A DNA stretch of 64,000 nucleotides from Streptomyces sp. LHD-70. GTDB taxonomy: Bacteria; Actinomycetota; Actinomycetes; Streptomycetales; Streptomycetaceae. The notes beneath the pieces are model-generated. The model did no database searches. It was not told the DNA's origin and worked only from the letters and a program-made list of their open reading frames with translations. Below, in pieces: positions 35,034-42,868 of the stretch. The DNA is taken from contig NZ_JAVIFW010000021.1 in assembly GCF_031157275.1 (NCBI RefSeq), positions 1-64,000 on the forward strand, read 5' to 3'. Within the stretch, counting starts at the first letter, position 1. Every line of letters starts with the position of its first letter. The position numbers were made by a program, and so were the translations under genes.

Positions 35034-35087
35034 CAGGCCCCACTGCCGTTCCTCGCTCGGCGTTCCTCGCTCGGCGTTCCTCCGCGG

Positions 35088-36557
35088 TCAGCGTCCCGCG
35101 CCGCCGCTCGCCGCCCGTTCACGCTGCTCCGCCTCGTCGGCGTCCATGCGCATCATGGCCACGACGCCGCCGGACACCAGCAGCCCCGCGGATCCGAGGA
35201 TGCCCAGCACGAGTCGGCCGGGCAGCGCGAGCGGCAGGGCAAGGGCGACGAGGAGCACGGCCCACACGACGAGGGCCTGCGCCACACGCTGCGGGAGGCT
35301 GAGGATCCAGCCGGCGTCCAGGTCGAGCGGGCGCGCTTCGTACGAGCTGTCGTACGAGCCGCCGGTGTTTCGCGCACCCGTGGTGCTGAGGCGCTGCGCT
35401 GCCTCCTGGTCGAGGCTGCCGTGCACGTACCAGCCGTCGTCGCTGACGAACGCCGCGCCGATCCGGTTCGGGCCCTTCGACCCGCCGGTGCTGTTCCGCT
35501 CCGGGTGCCACACCAGATGGCCATGCGCACCCTGAGCGGCGCGCGCGAGAGCGAGGGCGGGAGCGTGCGTGTGGAACTCAACAGTGCCGGTGGCGTCGGA
35601 GGCCAGGAGCACCGGCCGTGCGCTGCTCTCGTTGCCGTTTCCGTTGTTCCCATTGCCGTTTTTGGCGGAGGGTACGACTCCGGTGATCCGGACACGCAGT
35701 ACGGACTCGTCGCCGCGCAGCTCGGACGGGTACCGCTCGTTCCGCCTGGCCGTCACCGCGCCGCCGATCAGCATGGCGACGATGCCGAGCGCGGGCAGCG
35801 CGAAGATCCCGGTCCACCAGTTGTTGAGCGCGCGCCCGTCCAACTGCCGCTCGACGACGGCCCGTTCGCTGTCACCGATCGCGCCGAGCTCCGGCTCGCC
35901 GGGGGCGTACGCGACGTACGCGCGATCCCCCGGCTTGCACTCGTCCGCCCACTCGGAACGGAACTCGGCGGGCTTTCCGGGGCCGTTCCCGTCGGCGGGG
36001 GGCAGGGTGACGGTCGAGGTGCAGAAGTACGTGCTGCCGTTCTTGTGCTCGTCCTCCTCGATGTCCCGTACGGACTCGACGCGGAGTTCACGTACGACAT
36101 GACCGGCGGCCAAGAGGTCGGCGGCCTTGCCTTCGAGTACGGGCGTGCCGACGCCGAGCGCGAGCGGCGCGAGAACGACGACGAACCCGGCGACGGCACT
36201 CAACGCCTCACGCCTGCGCCGCCTGCCGAGCCCCGCGAGCCGGCCGGGCAGCGCGCCGGTGCGCGCCGCGGGCACGGCGGCCGCCCGGATCAGGCCACGG
36301 TGCACGGCCGGGCGGTCCGGGCTGCCGGCCGCCCGGCGCACGAACATGCCCCAGCCGACACACGCTGCCGCGACGACCGCGGCCAGGAGGACGAGGACGT
36401 TCCGCAGTGTCGAGGCCTGGAGGAAGAGCCAGGCGCCGAAGAGGACCACCAGCGCGGCTACGGCGGCCCAGCCGAGGGACGCGCCGAGACGGACGGCTCG
36501 GTCCGTGTCTACGGCTGTGCCGGGGGCTTCAGCGAACTCGCTGTGGTTCTGGTTCAC
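35088..36557 (-). CDS. large membrane protein of the ESX-associated operon, hypothetical
   Basis: 489 aa. N-terminal pair of helices (about residues 28-75), another near 117-140, a beta-rich extracytoplasmic-type domain containing two cysteines (STYFCTSTVTLPP, ADECKPGDRAYVAYAPGEPELG), helices near 245-265, a second beta-rich region and two C-terminal helices. Its GTG start overlaps the stop of the Gly-Ser-rich ESX-like protein gene (GTGA). This tight coupling suggests a role in handling or anchoring that protein. No named family recognised. Confidence 0.7.
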   Translation of the reverse strand: MNQNHSEFAEAPGTAVDTDRAVRLGASLGWAAVAALVVLFGAWLFLQASTLRNVLVLLAAVVAAACVGWGMFVRRAAGSPDRPAVHRGLIRAAAVPAARTGALPGRLAGLGRRRRREALSAVAGFVVVLAPLALGVGTPVLEGKAADLLAAGHVVRELRVESVRDIEEDEHKNGSTYFCTSTVTLPPADGNGPGKPAEFRSEWADECKPGDRAYVAYAPGEPELGAIGDSERAVVERQLDGRALNNWWTGIFALPALGIVAMLIGGAVTARRNERYPSELRGDESVLRVRITGVVPSAKNGNGNNGNGNESSARPVLLASDATGTVEFHTHAPALALARAAQGAHGHLVWHPERNSTGGSKGPNRIGAAFVSDDGWYVHGSLDQEAAQRLSTTGARNTGGSYDSSYEARPLDLDAGWILSLPQRVAQALVVWAVLLVALALPLALPGRLVLGILGSAGLLVSGGVVAMMRMDADEAEQRERAASGGAGR

Positions 36558-38023
36558 CCGAAATCATCCACCAGGGTCGTGTTGTTGGCGTGGTCGCGGA
36601 GCCGGTCGGCGGTCTTCTGCTGGCTCTCGTCGAGGTCGTCCTCGATGCTGTCGGCTTCCTTCATGCGGTTGCCGGCGACGCCGAACTCCTGGCCGACGCG
36701 GCTGCCCGCGGCTTCGTCGCGGATTGTCTCGCGCTGCTGGTCGGTGAGCTGGTCCGGGGTGCTGGAGCCTTCGCCCTCGCCGCCGCCGTTGCCGCTCCCG
36801 CTTCCGTCGCCGCTTCCGCTGCCACTTCCGCTTCCGCTTCCGCTTCCGTCGGAGCCGCTGGTTCCGGTCCCGGAGCCCGAACCGGAACTGCCGCCCGCGG
36901 CACCGCCGTTGGCGGCACCACCGCTTCCCGTACCGCTACCGGAGGCACCGGCCCCGGAGCCTTCGCCACCGCCGGACCCGGAACCAGACCCAGACCCAGA
37001 CCCAGAACCGGACCCGGAACCGGACCCCGATCCCGACCCGGATGAGCCATCCCCCGAACCCGAACCACCCGAGCCGGAACCACCCGAACCGTCCCCGGAA
37101 CCTGATCCTCCCGTGCCGTCCGCGCCGGCATCCGCGCCACCACTGGGCCCGTGCGTGACGCCACCGCCGACGCCGCCGCCCGCGCCGGAGGCAGCCGCTC
37201 CGATCAGCGCCTGGGACCAGTCGAACTCGTCGTCCTTGTCGGCCCACGGACCGGACGCGTTGGCCGCGTCGCCGAGGAGGCTGCCGGAGGCGCCGCCCGC
37301 GGCTCCGATGCCGATCGACTCACCGATGCCCCCGCCGAGCCGACCGCCGAGCGCGAGGTCCGCGACCTTTCCCATGCCCGCCCCGGCGACACCGCCGACC
37401 AGGTTGTTCTCCCACTCGGGGCCCTTGCCGCTGAGCATGCTGGTGGCGACGCCGTTGCCGAACTCGATGCCCGTACGCCCCGCGAACGCGAAGACATGGC
37501 CCCAGCCCTTGATGTTCCGGAGCCGCTGGAACCACTGGGCGATGGTGGCCAGAATGCGCCCGAGCCTCGCGGCAGCGGCGGTCGCCTGCCCCGCGAGCCG
37601 CGCGGCATTCGCGGCGCCCGCGGCGGCGGAGAATCCGAGGGTGATGAACGAGGTGGCGATGGAAACGCCGATGGTGACGCCGATCTCCAGATAGATCTGG
37701 TGGATCTCGTCGTTGATCTCCTCGATCTTGTCGGCCGCTTCGTTCAGCCCCTTCTGGGCCTCATCAAAGGACGGCTGCGCCTCCTCGACCGACTTCTTGA
37801 CTTCTCCCCAGTGCAGCAGAAACGCATCGGCGGCGGGCCCGTACCACTGACTTCCGGTGGCCTCCCGGACCGCCTTGTCGACGTGCACGACGAACTTGTC
37901 GAGCGCGTCCCCCATGTCGCCCCACGCCTTCGCGGCATCCCGCAGCACATCGGGCTCACCGCCGGGATTGACAAGCTCGAGCCCGGCCTCGTAGACCTTC
38001 TCGGCAACCGACTCGTCGCTCAC
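36554..38023 (-). CDS. ESX-type helical protein with long Gly-Ser tract
   Basis: 489 aa. The N-terminal ~110 residues are WXG100/PPE-like helices containing GSQWYGPAADAFLLHW near residues 57-72. They are followed by hydrophobic, Ala/Gly-rich helices (about 112-280). A long almost pure Gly-Ser tract lies at about 310-415, with a charged helical C-terminus (QLTDQQRETIRDEAAGSRVG) after it. GTG start with GGGAGG upstream, overlapping the stop of the small partner gene. Likely an ESX substrate or cell-surface protein paired with the 107-aa protein before it. What follows the repeat does not match a toxin domain I know; it may be a truncated or alternate-tip version of the effector plan. Confidence 0.75.
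   Translation of the reverse strand: MSDESVAEKVYEAGLELVNPGGEPDVLRDAAKAWGDMGDALDKFVVHVDKAVREATGSQWYGPAADAFLLHWGEVKKSVEEAQPSFDEAQKGLNEAADKIEEINDEIHQIYLEIGVTIGVSIATSFITLGFSAAAGAANAARLAGQATAAAARLGRILATIAQWFQRLRNIKGWGHVFAFAGRTGIEFGNGVATSMLSGKGPEWENNLVGGVAGAGMGKVADLALGGRLGGGIGESIGIGAAGGASGSLLGDAANASGPWADKDDEFDWSQALIGAAASGAGGGVGGGVTHGPSGGADAGADGTGGSGSGDGSGGSGSGGSGSGDGSSGSGSGSGSGSGSGSGSGSGSGSGGGEGSGAGASGSGTGSGGAANGGAAGGSSGSGSGTGTSGSDGSGSGSGSGSGSGDGSGSGNGGGEGEGSSTPDQLTDQQRETIRDEAAGSRVGQEFGVAGNRMKEADSIEDDLDESQQKTADRLRDHANNTTLVDDFG
36780..37100 (-). repeat. Gly-Ser-coding tandem repeat
   Basis: Degenerate short repeats of ggt/ggc and tcc/agc codons (seen as ccggaacc/cagaccca-type units on the plus strand) encode GSGSGS linkers. 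A likely site of strain-to-strain length change and of assembly error. Confidence 0.85.
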
Positions 38024-38343
38024 TGACCGCCTCCCTTGAACTGCTCCTCGATCGCCCTGTCGGCGGCCACGGAGTTGCGGGAGTTCTCGTTGAGTTTGTC
38101 GCCAATGGCGTACGCGTGCTCCTGGAGCCCCTCGATCGCCTTGGTCATCGCCTCCGCCAACTCGATGTACGCGGAGGTCACTTCCTCGGACTCGGTCAGA
38201 AACCCGAACCCGTCATGAATCGCCTCGCTGTCGGTCTTCGGCTTGAACTTCGCCAACTGCTCGCCCAGCAGGTCCGCTTCACGCGAGAAGGCGCCGCTCA
38301 GCTTCTCCAACGCGTTATGGCCGATGTAGAACTTGTCCGACAC
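38020..38343 (-). CDS. small ESX-type (WXG100/PE-like) secreted protein
   Basis: 107 aa, all helical, starting SDKFYIGHNALEKLSGAF. A C-terminal YxxxD signal is present (Y78-AIG-D82), as in type VII substrates. There is no strict WXG; the turn region is SEAIHDGFGFLTE. The GTG start at 38343 is chosen; the frame upstream is composition noise. It overlaps the next gene (GTGA), the Gly-Ser-rich protein, so the two probably form a secreted pair. Confidence 0.78.
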   Translation of the reverse strand: MSDKFYIGHNALEKLSGAFSREADLLGEQLAKFKPKTDSEAIHDGFGFLTESEEVTSAYIELAEAMTKAIEGLQEHAYAIGDKLNENSRNSVAADRAIEEQFKGGGQ

Positions 38344-39079
38344 TGTCCCCAGATCCCTACGTCCACGACGTTCGCCGTACGAATGCACCCACCGCGAAGC
38401 CGCAGAACCGGGACACACCACTGCCACTGCTGCCCCAACCCACGACATGACACGGCGCTGCGTGAAACTACCGTTCAGACCAAGGGATTTGACCATTCCG
38501 TGACCCCTGGCGACACACCCACAGCTACAGGTGCAAGATCTCCACAGCATGTACGGGAGCGCATGAGGACAAGCGGGACGAACAGGTTTCACCCCTGACC
38601 CTCCGGCGACACCGGACCCCTCCGGCACCTGCCGCCGCCTTGCGTCGGCCCGTGACGCTCAGCACAGCACCTCCGACGCGCATGGCCACGCCGACACCGA
38701 CGGCAACCGGACCGGCGATCCGGGGACCACGGCGTTCCAGCCGCCGGTCGGATGGTCGACCGTCGCGTCGTGGTCAGCCCATTCTGGGTGAACGGCCCGC
38801 CGAAATGGACCTGGTCATGCCTCGCCAGTCATCCGCGCCTGCCTCTACAGGTCCTTCAAGTACTCACGGACATCCGCGCCAAAGACCTGAGCCTCGTCGG
38901 CGTACGGGATCCGGTCCTGCGCGGCGTCGAAGTCGTGGCCGCCCTATTTCCGGGGAGGACTCTGCGCATCGAGCAACGGCGGCCCGGGAGGTCACGCCCA
39001 CCGCAAAGGGCAGTTGCTCGTCCTCAGGCGCGCCGAACGCCGCACCGGCACGTGCATCGCCCGGGCCTGCGGCCAGAGT

Positions 39080-39520
39080 TCAGGGCACAGTGTGCGCGGG
39101 GACCGCTCCCAGTTCACGGTCCGTGACGCCTCGAACGCGTCCACCAGCTCCTGATTCTTGGTCTCGCTTCCGGGACGCACGACCAGGCGACCCTGGCCGG
39201 CATGTTCCCGGTCGGATCCACGACGTTGCCCGCAGAACCGCCTTGCACCCAAGGTCCTTGGCGGCCTTGACCGTTTTCCGTCCGGCCATTCCCGATTGGC
39301 GACATCCTGCTGGCTGTTGCCGTAGATGTGCGCGGCGAGCGCACCACCACCGATGGCGCCCAGCGACCCGAACAGGCCGAGAACAGACCGACCACGATGC
39401 GGGCACTGCGTTCGCCATTTCGGCGTTCCCCGAGGCCGGAGGAGGTGGCGGCTGCTGCTGCCGACCGACCTGATGCTGTTGCCTCTGCGGGCCGCGGCGC
39501 CGGGCCCGCGTGGTCAACTA
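39080..39520 (-). pseudogene. decayed gene for a proline-rich membrane-type protein
   Basis: Reading the minus strand and changing frame about three times gives a coherent string. A Gln/Pro-rich N-terminus (QQHQVGRQQQPPPPPASG) leads into RIVVGLFS, then LFGSLGAIGGGALAAHIYGNSQQDVA, then KTVKAAKDLGCKAVL, then NQELVDAFEASRTVNW. The hydrophobic segment suggests one membrane helix. No single frame holds all parts, so it is likely a pseudogene. The identity of the parent gene is unknown. Confidence 0.35.
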
Positions 39521-39703
39521 CATGGGGCGCGGAAGTCGAGTGCGACGCGTGGCGATTCGGGCATTCCCCCGCCACATTCGAGCACGATCCCACCTGCGCA
39601 TCCATGACAGCCCAGGTCGCTGGCGAACAAGGGCCGGACGGGACCGGCCTCACCCTGGTCGACGGTTCGCGTGCGGCGGGTACCGACAGCGGCGAGCGAC
39701 ACA

Positions 39704-39754
39704 AGTGGGCCCGGGACACGCGGCACCTCGCGGTGCACATGTCCCGGGCCCACT
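39704..39754 (-). terminator. strong terminator after the second mycosin gene
   Basis: A 15-bp perfect stem, AGTGGGCCCGGGACA (39704-39718) with its complement at 39740-39754. The loop itself contains a GCACC/GGTGC mini-stem. It sits just past the mycosin stop at 39766. Confidence 0.85.
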
Positions 39755-39765
39755 CAGGTGCTTGC

Positions 39766-40938
39766 TCAGCTGCGGCGGCCTCGAGCCACGGCGAAGATGA
39801 CGCCGATGACGATCAGGACGGCCACCACGCCTCCACCGATGACCACCGGGAGGTTGCTGCCGGAAGAAGAGCCTTCGTCGCTCGCACCGCTCTCTTCACT
39901 GCCGCTGCCCTCGGCTCCGCCGGCCTTCGTCGCCGTGTCGCTGGGAAGCTTCCCGAGCGGGCCTTCCTTGGGTCCCTTGGGGATGTCCATGGTGACGGCC
40001 TTGTTGGGGCGCACCACTCCGTAGCCGTACTTGTCGTCGGGCGCCGTCAGACCCTTCTGACCGAGGAAGGAGGCCGACTTGATCAGGCGGTTGGCGACCT
40101 GGCCGGCGGTCAGGTCGGGGTACTTGGAGCGGACTAGGGCTGCGGCTCCGGAGACGATGGCTGTGGCGTCTGAAGTTCCCTGGGCCAGGCTGTACCTCTT
40201 CGGGTTAGTGGGATCGGCGGAGAGCACGTCGACTCCTGGAGCCGCCAAATCCACTTCTTTCCCAGCCCCAGAGCTTTCCCAGAATTCCCCATTTTTGTCC
40301 ACTGCGCTTACCGCAACAACGCCGGGAAGTGCCGCGGGGTATCCGACTGCGCCACCCTCGTTTCCAGTGCCAGAGACAACCAGCACATCATGCGCCTGCG
40401 CATAGGCAATCGCCTCCTGTCCCACCTGAAGGGTCTTGCCAGCCTCGTTACTGATGGACAGGTTGATAACCTTCACCCCGCTATCAACCGCATAACGTAC
40501 AGCGGCCGCCCACTCTTCGTCCAGGAGCTTTTCATCCTTCTCCTGCAATACACGAAGCGGGAGAATCTTCGATTTCGGGGCAATACCCATCATGCCGCTG
40601 CCATTTCCGGCGCCATGGCCATGAGCGGCAATCAGACTCGCCATCGACGTGCCATGCCCCACTTTATCTTCCTGAGGGTCGCCAGCCCCGGTAAAATCTT
40701 TACCCTTGAGAACCTGACCCGTCAGATCCGGATGGCTTCCGTCCACGCCAGTGTCGATGACCGCTACGGTAACGCCTGCGCCCTGGGTTTCTGCCCAGGT
40801 TTCTTCCATGGTGTAAACGTCCATGATCCATTGCTGATCACGGACGTAGTCCGCAGACGCGACAGGGGCCGAAGTGAGGAGCAAAGCTCCCGTCAACGCC
40901 GCGACTCCCGCCGTGGACCAGACTCGCTTGACTCCCAA
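39766..40938 (-). CDS. mycP: mycosin-type subtilisin protease (second copy)
   Basis: Membrane-anchored S8 protease of the ESX system, about 390 aa. Signal peptide (VKRVWSTAGVAALTGALLLTSAPVASA), catalytic D62 (AVIDTGVD), H95 (VGHGTSMAS) and S256 (GTSDATA). An acidic/Ser-rich linker and a C-terminal transmembrane helix (LPVVIGGGVVAVLIVIGVIFAVA) with basic residues after it complete the plan. I prefer TTG 40938 because GAGGAG lies 7 nt upstream; GTG 40953 would overlap that site. Much of the gene is less GC-rich than its neighbours. A strong hairpin separates it from the preceding gene. It is shorter and lacks the N-terminal cysteine-containing extension of the mycosin at 42869. Confidence 0.9.
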   Translation of the reverse strand: MGVKRVWSTAGVAALTGALLLTSAPVASADYVRDQQWIMDVYTMEETWAETQGAGVTVAVIDTGVDGSHPDLTGQVLKGKDFTGAGDPQEDKVGHGTSMASLIAAHGHGAGNGSGMMGIAPKSKILPLRVLQEKDEKLLDEEWAAAVRYAVDSGVKVINLSISNEAGKTLQVGQEAIAYAQAHDVLVVSGTGNEGGAVGYPAALPGVVAVSAVDKNGEFWESSGAGKEVDLAAPGVDVLSADPTNPKRYSLAQGTSDATAIVSGAAALVRSKYPDLTAGQVANRLIKSASFLGQKGLTAPDDKYGYGVVRPNKAVTMDIPKGPKEGPLGKLPSDTATKAGGAEGSGSEESGASDEGSSSGSNLPVVIGGGVVAVLIVIGVIFAVARGRRS

Positions 40939-40982
40939 TTCCTTGCTCCTCACTCAACTGCGACTGGATCCGCCAGCCTTCA

Positions 40983-41019
40983 TGGGCGAGCCGGGCGCAA
41001 CCTGCGCCCGGCTCGCCCA
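40983..41019 (-). terminator. very stable hairpin between the substrate gene and mycosin 2
   Basis: A perfect 17-bp stem, TGGGCGAGCCGGGCGCA (40983-40999) with its complement at 41003-41019, and a 3-nt loop. It lies 6 nt after one stop codon and about 45 nt before the next start. It could be a terminator or an mRNA-stabilising/processing hairpin. No T-run follows. Confidence 0.75.
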
Positions 41020-41024
41020 GCTAA

Positions 41025-42443
41025 CTACTCGATGTTCTTCGGCACGTTTCGCTTGCGGTCCTCTTCCGAGACCCACGTCTCCTCGTCCTCGACAAGGTAG
41101 TCGGGACGGTCGCGCCCCTCGTTTTCCTCGCCGCGACGACCGCCACGGCCGCCCATTCCTCCGGCCATGCCGCCAGCCATGCCCGCGCGCTGAGAGCCAC
41201 CGCGGCTGCCGTGCAGACCCGCACCGCCAGCGCTGCCCTTGCCCGTAATGCCCTTGGCCGCACCCACGACACCGCCACGGGCTTTGGCCAGCGCGCCTCG
41301 GCCGCCTGCACCAGCGGCACCACGACCGCCGGCACCGGCACCCATGCCGCCACCCATGCCGCCCATGCCAGTCCGGCCTGCGGCACCGCGACCGGTTCCA
41401 GCGCCACCGGCACCGCGGCCAGTACCCGCGCCCATGCCGCCGCGTCCGCCTCCGGCCAGGCCGCCGCCACCGGTGGGCACGAAGGCTCCACCAGCTCCGC
41501 CTCCACCAGGAAGGCCGCCACCGCCACCGGGAATGCCGCCGCCGCCAGGCAGCGACGTCTTACCGGTCAGCCCGGGACCAAGGCTGTCGACGTTCGTCTT
41601 CGCCGGAGGCACGGACGATCCGCCCGTAATGCCCTTGTCCCGCGGAAGCTCAGGGGCAGCCCCGATACCCTTCGGCGGCCCAGCGCTCCACGGCTTGCTG
41701 GTACCACCCGCTCCAGGAACGGAAGCGTTGCCGCCGCCCCCGGTGACCGGCGGGGGGTACTGGATGTCGGGGTTCGGGTCCTTGATATCTCCCTTACCGT
41801 TTTCGATGACCTTGTTCCGCTGCAGGTTGCCTGCCACCCGCGCATACTGAACGCCAAGGTTCTCCATGACGGCAACAGCCTTCAGCTGCGCCTCACGACT
41901 GGCTCCAATCTTGCCCTCGTTGGCCTCGGCCACCTGAGAGGCAGTCATGTTCTTATTGTTGAGGTCATTGGCCGTGGATTCACCGTTATCCCAGGACCAG
42001 TCAGTGAGAGCGTCACCAGCCTTGTCCATGAAGCCAGGTTCCTCGATGGCATCAAGCTGAGGCTTGTACAGCTTCAAATACTCGGCTGCTTCACCAAACT
42101 GCCCCTTGTTCAGGTCGGCATACCAGGCAGCATTCCTGATGCTCGTGGAGATACCGCGAGCCTTTTTCGCGAACGCGTTGGCCGCTTCGCCCGTCCAGTG
42201 CTCGAGGACGTTTTTAACGGCCTTGTCGAGTTGGTCGGCGACATTTCCCTCACCGCCAGCGAGAATCCGGTGCACATGGCCCCAGTTATCGCTCGTTTCC
42301 TGGATCTTGCCGTGGTCCGTGCCCTCAAGCATCCGCTTGAGCTCTTTGAGTGAGTAGTTGATGAACTGCGTCTTGGTCTCCGGACGACCCGCGACGCACT
42401 TCGCTGACTCGATTTCTGGTTTCGGCTGCTTGTCACCGGACAT
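41025..42443 (-). CDS. large PPE/EspB-like ESX substrate with Gly-rich tail
   Basis: 472 aa. The N-terminal ~220 residues are helical with a WXG-like turn (EHWTGEAANAFAKKARG, W at about residue 83), as in PPE/EspB-type proteins. The middle and C-terminal part is Gly/Pro/Ala/Arg-rich and disordered (about 235-435), ending in a conserved-looking acidic tail (EDEETWVSEEDRKRNVPKNIE). ATG with AAGGGGA upstream. It follows the 113-aa gene by 42 nt, forming a small-large substrate pair beside the mycosin. Probably secreted by the neighbouring ESX machine. Confidence 0.8.
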   Translation of the reverse strand: MSGDKQPKPEIESAKCVAGRPETKTQFINYSLKELKRMLEGTDHGKIQETSDNWGHVHRILAGGEGNVADQLDKAVKNVLEHWTGEAANAFAKKARGISTSIRNAAWYADLNKGQFGEAAEYLKLYKPQLDAIEEPGFMDKAGDALTDWSWDNGESTANDLNNKNMTASQVAEANEGKIGASREAQLKAVAVMENLGVQYARVAGNLQRNKVIENGKGDIKDPNPDIQYPPPVTGGGGNASVPGAGGTSKPWSAGPPKGIGAAPELPRDKGITGGSSVPPAKTNVDSLGPGLTGKTSLPGGGGIPGGGGGLPGGGGAGGAFVPTGGGGLAGGGRGGMGAGTGRGAGGAGTGRGAAGRTGMGGMGGGMGAGAGGRGAAGAGGRGALAKARGGVVGAAKGITGKGSAGGAGLHGSRGGSQRAGMAGGMAGGMGGRGGRRGEENEGRDRPDYLVEDEETWVSEEDRKRNVPKNIE

Positions 42444-42485
42444 GGCGTCCCCTTCCCCTCAACAACGGTCCCTGAACGAATACCA

Positions 42486-42827
42486 CTATTCCCACTTTCC
42501 GGAACCGCCCCCCATCTGCTGCTTAGTCGCGTACTCCTGCTCGGTGTACTTGCCCCTGACCTTCGAAGTGCTCGTGCCGAACTTCTCGATCAGGTCCTGC
42601 AGATCCGTGATGGCGCGATTCAAGTCGGACTTCGCCGTTTCGTGAGCCTGAAACAGGTCCCCAGCCTCAAGGAAGGTCGCCGCCTCTCCGAACGCGCTCT
42701 GCGGAATGTCGGTCCGGTACTTGGAGGTCTTGCCCGCCTCCTCCATGTCGTCGACCAACGTCCTGAGCTTGCTCACGACCTCGTCCAGCGCGCTGAGGTC
42801 AACCCGCATTCCCGTGCTGTCGCCCAT
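42486..42827 (-). CDS. small ESX substrate with YxxxE signal
   Basis: 113 aa, helical. DLSALDEVVSKLRTLVDDMEEAG and a second helical half end in a type VII export signal Y94-TEQ-E98. The ATG at 42827 (MGDSTGMRVD) is chosen because GAGAGGA is 8 nt upstream; the longer frame runs into the mycosin gene. Likely heterodimer partner of the PPE/EspB-like protein encoded immediately downstream. Confidence 0.8.
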   Translation of the reverse strand: MGDSTGMRVDLSALDEVVSKLRTLVDDMEEAGKTSKYRTDIPQSAFGEAATFLEAGDLFQAHETAKSDLNRAITDLQDLIEKFGTSTSKVRGKYTEQEYATKQQMGGGSGKWE

Positions 42828-42868
42828 TTCCCCGTTCCTCTCCCCTGCGGTTCCAGTGCCTGATGTTG

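Larger units (their letters stand above)
38344..39765. other. 1.4-kb stretch without an intact gene
   Basis: Many overlapping open frames exist, but none has normal length, a ribosome-binding site and plausible protein composition together. Short plausible segments occur in different minus-strand frames, such as FDAAQDRIPYADEAQVFGAD near 38.88-38.94 kb and SLGAIGGGALAAHIYGNSQQ near 39.31-39.37 kb. This suggests old coding DNA broken by frameshifts. The right end carries the mycosin terminator. Confidence 0.6.

Noticed and set aside
38640..39473. 277-aa plus-strand frame in the gene-poor stretch
   Set aside because: Pro/Arg/Ser-rich composition without motifs or a start signal; the plausible fragments in this region lie on the other strand in several frames.
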